From Roseithermus sacchariphilus (GTDB lineage Bacteria > Bacteroidota > Rhodothermia > Rhodothermales > MEBIC09517): a stretch of DNA of 64,000 nt. Numbering within the stretch: the stretch's first letter is position 1; the number at the start of each line of letters is the position of its first letter. The DNA lies in assembly GCA_003285105.1 (NCBI GenBank), contig CP030158.1:2208501-2272500 (forward strand), written 5' to 3'. Positions 52,286 to 59,686 of the stretch are shown here, piece by piece. The translations under genes were made by a program, and so were the position numbers. The notes below the pieces were generated by a model. The model was not told where the DNA came from. It saw only the letters and a program-made list of their open reading frames with translations, and made no database searches.

Positions 52286-53199
52286 GGCTGATAGTCTGCT
52301 CTGAAACCGGATCGTTCGATGACACGGACCGGCAAGGCCCAGGTGCGCCGGAGGCGGTAGCCGGCGCCCACGAAGCCAAAGCCGTTTTCGACGTTGCTCA
52401 TGGTCCCCGGCTGGGCCAGCACGTCCAGGTCGAAGACTCCACCGGGCGGGTTCCAGGCCTCGTTGGCCACGATGGTGTCGAACCGGAGGGAGGCCAGCGT
52501 GATGCCGAGGGGCCGCACGAAGTCCGGGTCCTCGAGCACCCGCTCCTCCACGAAACGGTACACCTCGCCGAGGTTCACCAGGAACCACCAGCCGTCGTCC
52601 GTGCGCCGGGCACGGTCGTCGAACGGGAGGACGAAGACGGGGATCTCGTAGAGCGGGCAGCCGCCGTCGGTGAAGCCGGTGACGTAGCCGGCGCCCACCG
52701 TCAGTTCGCTGCGCACCAGCCGGGGCGGGTCGTTGAGGACGTAGACGGGCAGCAGCACGCCCTGTAGCGTATCCGGTTCGGCCAGCGTCAGCGCGGTCCG
52801 GGGCGGCACGGTCACCTCCACCGTGCTGGAGCGCCCGTCGGCGGCGGTGATCTCCAGGCGGTAGGTGTGCGTGTGGACGGCCCGGAAGGGCGCGTAAAAG
52901 ACGTGCCCCACGACGCCCTGCTCGTTGACGAGGACGGAGTCGCGCCAGACGTGCTCCTCACCCGTGTCCAGGTCGCGCGAGGTGAAGCGGGCGTCGAGCG
53001 GTTCGGGGCGGCCCCGGTTCAGCGTGCCTTCGATGGGGAAGACGCGGACGAACTGCGTGTCGGCGATGGGGCTGAGCACTCCCCACAGGCTGAAGGGGTG
53101 CTCCGTGCCCAGCACGGCCACGACGTCCTCCTCGCAGCCGGTCAGCAGCAGCGCCAGTCCGAGGAGCAGGGCGGTGGGTCCGGAAGTGCGCGGTCTCAC
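52276..53199 (-). CDS. DUF4249-like outer-membrane lipoprotein, copy A
   Basis: A 307-residue lipoprotein starting at a GTG (53199) whose bases overlap the TGA of the TonB receptor gene as GTGA, a classic coupled stop-start. Signal VRPRTSGPTALLLGLALLLTGC, lipobox LTGC, then the shared motif CEEDV. It is homologous to the next gene along most of its length, with long runs of near-identical DNA around 52970-53080 and 52070-52175, which points to a tandem duplication. Copy A differs in its C-terminal third and has an extra Cys pair (DGGCPLYE, YQPCV). The function is not known; position suggests an accessory of the TonB receptor. Confidence 0.82.
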   Translation of the reverse strand: MRPRTSGPTALLLGLALLLTGCEEDVVAVLGTEHPFSLWGVLSPIADTQFVRVFPIEGTLNRGRPEPLDARFTSRDLDTGEEHVWRDSVLVNEQGVVGHVFYAPFRAVHTHTYRLEITAADGRSSTVEVTVPPRTALTLAEPDTLQGVLLPVYVLNDPPRLVRSELTVGAGYVTGFTDGGCPLYEIPVFVLPFDDRARRTDDGWWFLVNLGEVYRFVEERVLEDPDFVRPLGITLASLRFDTIVANEAWNPPGGVFDLDVLAQPGTMSNVENGFGFVGAGYRLRRTWALPVRVIERSGFRADYQPCV

Positions 53200-55565
53200 T
53201 CGAAGGCGACCTTGATACCCAGCGAGGGAATGAACGGGAGTTGATCGACCCGGTGCAGGGTGAACACGTCGAGGTAGAACAGGTTGCGACGGTTGTACAC
53301 GTTGATGGCGCTGCCCTGCACCGTCACATCGACGGGGCCGGCGGTGAAGGTGCGGTCCAGCGACACGTCGAGGCGGTGGTAGGTAGGCAGGACGGCGTTG
53401 TAGGGGCGTTCGTAGATCACCCGCCGCGAGTAGGGCGCCCGCAGCACGTCCACTACGTCGTCGATCAGCACGAAGCCGTCGAAGCCCAGCGCGCGGCTGA
53501 AGGGCAGGCCCGAGCCGAACGTCCACCGCGCACTCAGTTCGAAGCCGTAGAAGCGGGTGCTGAGCAGCGCGTTGAGCTGGTGCCGCCGGTCGTGTGGTGG
53601 GCGGAAGGACAGCGTTTCCTCGCCGTACCAGAGTTGCAGCGAGGCCTGCCGGGCTTCATACCGGGTGTTGGAATAGCCGTAGTTGAGGTAGCCGTAGAAG
53701 GCGGGGAAGCGCCGGACCTCCAGGCGGGCGTCGAAGCCGTAGGAGCGGCCCGTGGCCGGCTGGAGGCGGGTGGTGAAGCGCGGAAAGGCCGTCCATTCCG
53801 AGACGAACAGGTTGTCCAGCCACTTGTAGAAGCCCTCGACGGAGAATTCCAGCCAGTCGGTGGGGTTGCTGCGGTAGCCGAGGATGGCATGCGTGGCCGT
53901 CGGGATGTTCTCCGCGAGCACGTTGGGCTGGCTGGGGTTGAGCTTCGGAATGTTGGTCCAGGCCGTGAAGACACTCGCGGCATCGCGTCGGTCGCTGAGG
54001 CCGACCATTTCCTGGGTGTAGCGGCCGGTGGCGGCGCTGAACTGGTGGCGGCCCCAGGCCCACACCACGCGCAGGCGCGGCTCCAGGTAAGGATCGACGC
54101 GGATGGCGAACCACTGCGCCCGCAGGCCCGGCCGCACCTGCACCGGGCCGAAGCGGAACTCGGGTTCGACGTAAAAGATGATGTGGTCGATGTCGACGCG
54201 CTTGAACTCGGTGTTCTGGAAGGTGCCGCCGAGCTCGGAGTCGGCCGAGATGAAGCGCAGGGCAAAGCCGGCATCCGTGCTCGTTTCGTCGCCGGCGAAG
54301 GTGGCGTCCAGAGAGATGGACGTGTTGGAGACGGACGAGGTGCGGGCCGGAGCGCCGGCCGTGCCCAGTTCCGAATCCAGCCAGGAGCGCGTCACGCGCA
54401 GGTCCGTCGAGATGGGCAGGAAACGAGGCAGGCTCACGTAGCGCAGGCCGATGGCCCGGTTCTCCCACCGGATCTCCTCGGCCGGGCGCCCTGCGTCTTC
54501 CTCGATGAGCGTGCCCCGGTCGTGGGTTCGGATGCCGCTGACGGAGAGCCGCCCCCGGCTCGAGATGTCGGCATGGATCTTGGCAAACGTGTCGCCGAAG
54601 TCGAACGGCAGGCGTTCGTCGAGCAGCGGCTCGGCGCCCTGCTCGATCAGCGACCGGCGGGCCGAGACGAGGAACGAGACGTGGTCCGGGACGAGGGGCC
54701 CCTCCAGGCGCAGCGACCCCATGAAGGGAGACACCGAGCCGGCGCCGGCGAAGCGGCGTTTGTTGCCCGTGCGCGTCCACACGTCGATCACCGACGAGAT
54801 GCGCTCGCCGAAGCGGGCGCCGTAGCCGCCGGCATAGATATCGGTGCGGCTGAGGATGTCCGCCGGGAAGGCGGAATAGAAGCCGAGGATGTGGAAGGGC
54901 TGGTAGAGCAGCATGCCGTCGAGCTGCACGAGGTTCTGCGTCGGCTCGCCGCCACGGATGAAGAGCTGCCCGCCGCGGTCGCCCGTGGAGACGACGCCGG
55001 GTTGGGTGGTGAGGTAGCCGACCAGGTCCCCCGAAACGTCCGGCATCGGGATCATCTCGATGTCGGCCGGGCGGATGGTTTGCTGCCCGGCGGTGACGCG
55101 CGCGGCACCGGATTCGCGTTCGGTCTGCACGACGACCTCGTCGAGGCGAGCCTCGTCGGGGGCCAGCTGGATGTTGAGGGTGCGCGTCTCGTTGGCCTCC
55201 AGGTCGAGCGAGTCGGCGAACGTCTCGTAGCCGATGAAGGTGGCCCGGAGCAGATAGCGGCCGGGCGGGATCCGCGCCAGCAGGTACAGGCCGTCTCCGT
55301 CGGTGACGGTGCCTTTGACCAGGCCGTCCTCGTTCACCAGCACGACGTTGACCAGCTCCAGCGGCTGCCCGTCCGACCGGTCGGCCACGAAGCCGTTGAC
55401 CGTGGCGAGCTGGGCCAGCACCCCGGGGACGAAGAAGAACCCGAGGCCCAGCAGCGTCAGCCCTCGCCACGACGCTGCGAAACGCCACCGGGACAGCGTG
55501 CCCGGCTCCGGGGAGGGGGGGGCGGGGCGTAGCCGCCCGGCTCGTTCAAGCAGCGATCGGAGCAT
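53196..55565 (-). CDS. TonB-dependent receptor of the xyloglucan operon
   Basis: The 789-residue outer-membrane receptor begins at the ATG at 55565. An unusually long N-region (about 30 residues, Pro/Arg-rich) precedes the signal helix LTLLGLGFFFVPGVLA. Next are a carboxypeptidase-regulatory-like domain (about 55-140: VNGFVADRSDGQPLELVNVVL, TVTDGDGLYLLARIPPGRY) and a plug (about 150-260: GDLVGYLTTQPGV, GGQLFIRGGEPTQNLVQLDG). The barrel ends in Phe-Glu (IKVAFE) rather than a plain aromatic residue. It is smaller than SusC and has no SusD partner; two DUF4249-like lipoproteins follow with overlapping reading frames. With GH31 and GH44 downstream it probably imports xyloglucan oligosaccharides. 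Confidence 0.9.
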   Translation of the reverse strand: MLRSLLERAGRLRPAPPSPEPGTLSRWRFAASWRGLTLLGLGFFFVPGVLAQLATVNGFVADRSDGQPLELVNVVLVNEDGLVKGTVTDGDGLYLLARIPPGRYLLRATFIGYETFADSLDLEANETRTLNIQLAPDEARLDEVVVQTERESGAARVTAGQQTIRPADIEMIPMPDVSGDLVGYLTTQPGVVSTGDRGGQLFIRGGEPTQNLVQLDGMLLYQPFHILGFYSAFPADILSRTDIYAGGYGARFGERISSVIDVWTRTGNKRRFAGAGSVSPFMGSLRLEGPLVPDHVSFLVSARRSLIEQGAEPLLDERLPFDFGDTFAKIHADISSRGRLSVSGIRTHDRGTLIEEDAGRPAEEIRWENRAIGLRYVSLPRFLPISTDLRVTRSWLDSELGTAGAPARTSSVSNTSISLDATFAGDETSTDAGFALRFISADSELGGTFQNTEFKRVDIDHIIFYVEPEFRFGPVQVRPGLRAQWFAIRVDPYLEPRLRVVWAWGRHQFSAATGRYTQEMVGLSDRRDAASVFTAWTNIPKLNPSQPNVLAENIPTATHAILGYRSNPTDWLEFSVEGFYKWLDNLFVSEWTAFPRFTTRLQPATGRSYGFDARLEVRRFPAFYGYLNYGYSNTRYEARQASLQLWYGEETLSFRPPHDRRHQLNALLSTRFYGFELSARWTFGSGLPFSRALGFDGFVLIDDVVDVLRAPYSRRVIYERPYNAVLPTYHRLDVSLDRTFTAGPVDVTVQGSAINVYNRRNLFYLDVFTLHRVDQLPFIPSLGIKVAFE

Positions 55566-55809
55566 GGAAGGGAGGGTCACGACGTCGGCCGGGACTGCCG
55601 GAGGGGTCGGGGTGCCGAAAAAGGCCGGGCCGGGATTCGGTTGACGTGAAGCACGCTGATGCGTAATATGCCGAAATGCGCGCCGAGTGGAAGCCGTTTC
55701 CGGTCCGTGAGCAACGCCCCATTCGGTTTCAGGTCGGTGCCAGGAAGGTGGAAAAGCGCCCCGTCCGAGGGGGCGTGCAACCGCGTGGATGCCCGATGGG
55801 GAAGGAGGG

Positions 55810-55838
55810 ATGATAGAAGCCCTTCCGCGGGTTGTCAA
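55810..55838 (-). promoter_or_regulatory. Promoter of the minus-strand TonB-receptor operon
   Basis: On the minus strand TTGACA (55833-55838) is separated by 17 bp from TATCAT (55810-55815), six of six and five of six consensus bases. The implied leader is about 235 bases to the ATG at 55565. Its -35 element is one half of an inverted repeat with the divergent promoter. Confidence 0.65.
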
Positions 55839-55861
55839 GGGCCGATGAATTTACCTTGACA
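55833..55861. promoter_or_regulatory. Inverted repeat joining two divergent -35 elements
   Basis: TGTCAAGG (55833-55840) and CCTTGACA (55854-55861) are perfect 8-bp inverted arms 13 bp apart. Each arm contains a TTGACA reading outward, so the two divergent promoters are symmetric about 55847. The site could also bind one dimeric regulator controlling both operons. Confidence 0.55.
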
Positions 55862-55886
55862 TCCTGTGGCGACCCCGTTAAATTTG
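55856..55886 (+). promoter_or_regulatory. Promoter of the plus-strand TonB-receptor operon
   Basis: TTGACA (55856-55861) and TAAATT (55879-55884) are 17 bp apart. The same bases also fit the Bacteroidota form TTG-N20-TAAATTTG (TAnnTTTG consensus, 55879-55886). This is the best promoter match in the window. Confidence 0.7.
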
Positions 55887-56288
55887 GCGCGCAATAATCT
55901 GGTCATCATATCAGTTCCCACCGCCCGGAGTGCATGAAGGACGTTGCTGCCCCTCTGGCAAACCCACGCATGGCCGTGCCGTCGGCGATGACGGCGGCCG
56001 GGGTGTTCGGATCATTGTGCCGTGTCGGCCGATCTCGGACGGGCCGGCCGATGTGCCGTGTCGGGCTTTCAGGCATCGCCGGAGGGTCGATGGATGAGGC
56101 GGCGGCCGTGCGCCCGGCCCGGGCGCCGACCGACTCCGGCATCCGGGGCTCGCCCGCGGCGCCTCCCTGACGCCGTGCCCGGCCCGCTGAGGCGGAAGGG
56201 CTTTCGGACCTTGCCTTTATTTCTTCGCGTGCCTGGAAGCGCCAGGCATTCACAGGACAACCCCATTCCATACCGGAGGGTCTCACGA
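55887..56288 (+). other. Long untranslated leader of the TonB-receptor gene
   Basis: About 395 bases separate the promoter from the ATG at 56289. It holds a direct repeat TGTGCCGTGTCGG about 36 bp apart (near 56015 and 56050) and a hairpin GCCTGG/CCAGGC (56231-56236 and 56242-56247) 41 bases before the start codon. A short frame from 55934 (78 codons) has no recognisable features. I do not recognise a known riboswitch. The rest of the 723-bp gap 55566-56288 holds the divergent promoters and nothing else I can support. Confidence 0.35.
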
Positions 56289-59200
56289 ATGAGACGAGCT
56301 ACGCTACTACTCGCGGTCGCTCTGCTGTTTCCCGCCACCGTCGCCCTGGCCCAGAGCGGCAAGATTGCCGGGATCGTAACGGACGCCGCAACCGGAGAGC
56401 CCCTGATCGGCGTGAACGTCGTGATCGAGGGGACCACGCAGGGTGCCACGACGGACATCGATGGCTACTACGTGATCCTCAACGTGCGCCCCGGCACGTA
56501 CAACGTGCGGGCGTCCTTCATCGGCTTTACGCCCGTGACGGCGCGCAACGTGGAAGTGAACATCGACCTGACCACCGAGCTGAACTTCCAGTTGCAGGAA
56601 GAAGCACTCGGGCTGGAAGAGGTCGTCGTGACGGTGGAGCGCCCCGTCGTGCAGCGCGACGTGTCGGCCAGTCTGGCCAACATTGGCACGGAGCAGATGG
56701 AGAACCTGCCCGTGGCGAGTGTCGCTGAGGTGATCAGCCTGCAGGCCGGTTTCGAGCCGGGGCTGGAGATTCGCGGTTCCGGTGGCAACCAGGTCGCCTT
56801 TGCCGTCGACGGCATCAGCTATACCAACCCCCGCAGCAACAACCCGAACACCGAGATCAGCTTCACGGCCATTGATGAGGTGCAGGTGCAGACGGGCGGG
56901 TTCAACGCCGAATACGGCAACGTGCGCAGCGGCCTGATCAACGTGGTGACGAAGGACCCCTCCCGTACGCGGTACTCGGCGGACGTCATCCTGCGCTACA
57001 GCGCACCCAGCCAGAAGAACTTCACCGAGTTCGGAACCGGTTTCGGGGACGTGGATCATTCGTTCTGGGCCTACCCGCGGCTGAGCCGGGACGAGTTTCT
57101 CGACCCCAACACCGGCGAGATGTGCGAGGTCTCCATGTGTGGGGTGGGCATCCTGCCCCAGCATCTGCGCACGCAGTACGAGCAGTTCCAGGGATGGAAC
57201 AGCCTGGCCGAGGGGAGCGGCTATACCCCGGAGCAATTGCGCAAAGCGCAGGAGTGGATCTTCCGGAAGGATTTCGAGATCAGCGAGCCGGACTATGAAG
57301 TGGACGGCACCATCACCGGCCCCATCCCCGGCATCGGTCCCATGCTGGGCGACCTGCGCTTCCTGGCGTCGTTCCGGCAGTCGCAGCAGGCCTTCCTGAG
57401 CCCCGGGCAGCGCCCGGCGGAAACCCGGCGGACCTTCCAGGGCAAGCTCGTCTCCGACCTCGCGCCCGGGATGAAGCTGTCCTTCAGCGGGATCTACAAC
57501 AAGACGGAAGCGCTGGCCTTCACCGGAGAAGGCCTGGGGTACGTAAACGTGACGGCCGGAACGCCCGAGTACACCTGGGATGATCGGAACTGGATCGAGG
57601 GTAACCTCACGGGATTCCAGGAGATCGAGACCTGGGGCGACTGGTTCTACAGCCCGCACGATATCACCAATACCCTTCTGGGGGCCGAGTTCACGCACAC
57701 CATCAGCCCGAGCACGTTCTACGAGGTGAAGCTGCAGCGTAACTCGGTTCGGGACCGCACCGGAGCGCCGGCCCCCCGGGCCCGGGACGCCAACGGAGAG
57801 GTGCTCATCGTGCGGTGTGTCACGCCGGACCTGCAACTCGTCGAAGCCAACGGCTCGTGCCCGGACGGCCACGTCCCGCTGACCGAGGCGCCCTTCGGGT
57901 ACAACCCCCAGTATGAGACCACGCCCACCGGGCAGAACCTCGGGTCGCAGCGCGGCGACGCTCGCGATACCTCCGACGTCGTGCGCTGGAGCGGTCGATT
58001 CGACATCACCAGCCAGATCAACCGCTTCATGCAGGCCAAGGCCGGTGTCGAGTTCCTCTACAGCGACTACAACGTCTTCTACGGCTCGTGGGACCCGGCC
58101 AACCCTCATCAGGAGAACGAGCGCTACCGCTGGGACCGGAGCCCGCTCCAGGGGGCCCTCTACGGCCAGACCAAGCTCGAATTCAAAGGCATGGTCGCCA
58201 ACCTGGGCCTGCGGGCGGACTACTTCCACGCCGGGGGTGAGTGGTACGACTACACGGCCTTCAGCACGCTGTTCTCCGCCTCGCAGGGCTTCGACGTGCT
58301 CGACCAGGCCGAAACCGTACCGACCGAGCGCCAGATCACGCTCAGCCCGCGGCTCGGCGTTTCCTTCCCTGTGACCGACGACAGCAAGTTCTACTTCAAC
58401 TACGGGCACTTCCGGCAGATGCCGGATCCGTTCCGGCTCTTCGAGATCCAGTACGGAGCCTTCACCACGCAGATCACGCGGATCGGGAACCCCAACATCA
58501 AGCTGCCCAAGACGGTGGCTTACGAGCTGGGCTTCGAGCAAAACCTGCTGGACCAGTTCCTCATCCGCCTGGCCGGCTTCTACCGGGACATCTCCTCGGA
58601 AGGGCGGGACGTGACGTACGTCAGCGTCGACGAACTCGTCAACTACGCCCGGCAGGAGCCGCTCGGCTGGGCCGATAACCGCGGCTTCGAGATCACGCTC
58701 GAGAAGAACCGCGGGGACTGGATCCGGGGCTTCATCAACTACACCTACCTGTCCCGTAAAAACGGTCGCTTCGGGTACGGTACCATCCACCAGAACCGCC
58801 GCCGTTTCATCGAGACCATCAACGATCCCAACAGCCTGCAGCAGGACGCGCGGGTGCCCGAGCCCTATGCCAACATGAACCTGGAACTGCGTTTCCCCAA
58901 GGACTTCGGTCCGTCCGTGGCGGGAGCCAAGGTGCTGGGTGACTGGCGGCTGAACCTGCTCGGCGAGTGGCGCAGCGGTGCGCCTTCCAGCTGGGACATC
59001 GGCGGAAACACCTTCACGTTGCGGGGCGCCGGAAACGACCGGCGGATCGCCTACAACGTCAAGTGGAAGGACTACTGGATGTTCGACATGCGGCTGAGCA
59101 AGAACTTCAACACGTCCATCGGGAATGCTCAGTTCTACATCGACATCGAGAACGTCTTCAACATCCGCCAGCTCTACTGGCGCGGCGGGCGCATCTTCAA

Positions 59201-59597
59201 CGGGGACAACGACATGCGGGATTACTTCCGCTCGTTGCATCTGCCCGCGCCCGAAGAGCTCTACGCCGGCCTTCCCGAAGAAAGCCTCAACCCGGGCTAC
59301 AACTGGGTGCCGGGTAAGGACCAGCCCGGCGACTACCGCAAGCCGGGGGTGGCCTTCGACCCCATCTACGCCGTTCAGGAGATCGGAGGGGTGACCAGCC
59401 CCATCGAGGGGGCCCTCTACTACGACCTGAGCCAGGGGCGCTACATGACCTACACGGGTGGCTCCTGGGGACCGGCCGACGAGAGCCGCGTGGATCAGGT
59501 CCTGGAGGACAAGGCCTACATCGATATGCCCAACAACTACGTGATGGGCTTCCTGAACCCGCGTAACGTGTTCTTCGGGTTCCGGCTCAGCTTCTAG
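56289..59597 (+). CDS. Large TonB-dependent receptor with carboxypeptidase-like domain
   Basis: This outer-membrane receptor has 1,102 residues. The ATG at 56289 starts a clear signal peptide (MRRATLLLAVALLFPATVALAQ). A carboxypeptidase-regulatory-like domain (about 23-110: GKIAGIVTDAATGEPLIGVNV, TTDIDGYYVILNVRPG) leads to the plug (about 115-235: LEEVVVTVERPVV, LPVASVAEVISLQAG, LEIRGSGGNQVAFAVDGIS, GGFNAEYGNVRSGLINVVTK) and a barrel ending GFRLSF. This type, without SusD, is common next to T9SS-linked surface proteins. The downstream genes encode a sorting-domain protein and a PorV/PorQ-like barrel, so its role may be assembly of, or uptake linked to, an extracellular system rather than glycan import (inference). 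Confidence 0.93.
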   Translation: MRRATLLLAVALLFPATVALAQSGKIAGIVTDAATGEPLIGVNVVIEGTTQGATTDIDGYYVILNVRPGTYNVRASFIGFTPVTARNVEVNIDLTTELNFQLQEEALGLEEVVVTVERPVVQRDVSASLANIGTEQMENLPVASVAEVISLQAGFEPGLEIRGSGGNQVAFAVDGISYTNPRSNNPNTEISFTAIDEVQVQTGGFNAEYGNVRSGLINVVTKDPSRTRYSADVILRYSAPSQKNFTEFGTGFGDVDHSFWAYPRLSRDEFLDPNTGEMCEVSMCGVGILPQHLRTQYEQFQGWNSLAEGSGYTPEQLRKAQEWIFRKDFEISEPDYEVDGTITGPIPGIGPMLGDLRFLASFRQSQQAFLSPGQRPAETRRTFQGKLVSDLAPGMKLSFSGIYNKTEALAFTGEGLGYVNVTAGTPEYTWDDRNWIEGNLTGFQEIETWGDWFYSPHDITNTLLGAEFTHTISPSTFYEVKLQRNSVRDRTGAPAPRARDANGEVLIVRCVTPDLQLVEANGSCPDGHVPLTEAPFGYNPQYETTPTGQNLGSQRGDARDTSDVVRWSGRFDITSQINRFMQAKAGVEFLYSDYNVFYGSWDPANPHQENERYRWDRSPLQGALYGQTKLEFKGMVANLGLRADYFHAGGEWYDYTAFSTLFSASQGFDVLDQAETVPTERQITLSPRLGVSFPVTDDSKFYFNYGHFRQMPDPFRLFEIQYGAFTTQITRIGNPNIKLPKTVAYELGFEQNLLDQFLIRLAGFYRDISSEGRDVTYVSVDELVNYARQEPLGWADNRGFEITLEKNRGDWIRGFINYTYLSRKNGRFGYGTIHQNRRRFIETINDPNSLQQDARVPEPYANMNLELRFPKDFGPSVAGAKVLGDWRLNLLGEWRSGAPSSWDIGGNTFTLRGAGNDRRIAYNVKWKDYWMFDMRLSKNFNTSIGNAQFYIDIENVFNIRQLYWRGGRIFNGDNDMRDYFRSLHLPAPEELYAGLPEESLNPGYNWVPGKDQPGDYRKPGVAFDPIYAVQEIGGVTSPIEGALYYDLSQGRYMTYTGGSWGPADESRVDQVLEDKAYIDMPNNYVMGFLNPRNVFFGFRLSF

Positions 59598-59609
59598 GAA
59601 GACGCCGTG

Positions 59610-59643
59610 CCGGAGGCCGGGAGGCATCCCGCCCGGCCTCCGG
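59610..59643 (+). terminator. Hairpin after the large TonB receptor
   Basis: A perfect 12-bp inverted repeat (CCGGAGGCCGGG, 59610-59621; CCCGGCCTCCGG, 59632-59643) with a 10-nt loop. No T run follows, so partial termination or mRNA stabilisation before the next gene is likely. Confidence 0.55.
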
Positions 59644-59686
59644 CCGGCCTCATCCGTCCGCATTTAACTGCTTGAAGAGGAAAAAC

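Noticed and set aside
55934-56170. Seventy-eight-codon frame in the TonB-receptor leader
   Set aside because: No signal, motif or clear ribosome site; Ala/Gly/Arg/Pro-rich as expected for GC-rich non-coding DNA.
56307-59663. Open frame of 1,118 codons opposite the large TonB receptor
   Set aside because: The plus-strand receptor has recognisable domains from end to end. The antisense frame has low-complexity Val/Glu/Gly/Arg composition and no motif.
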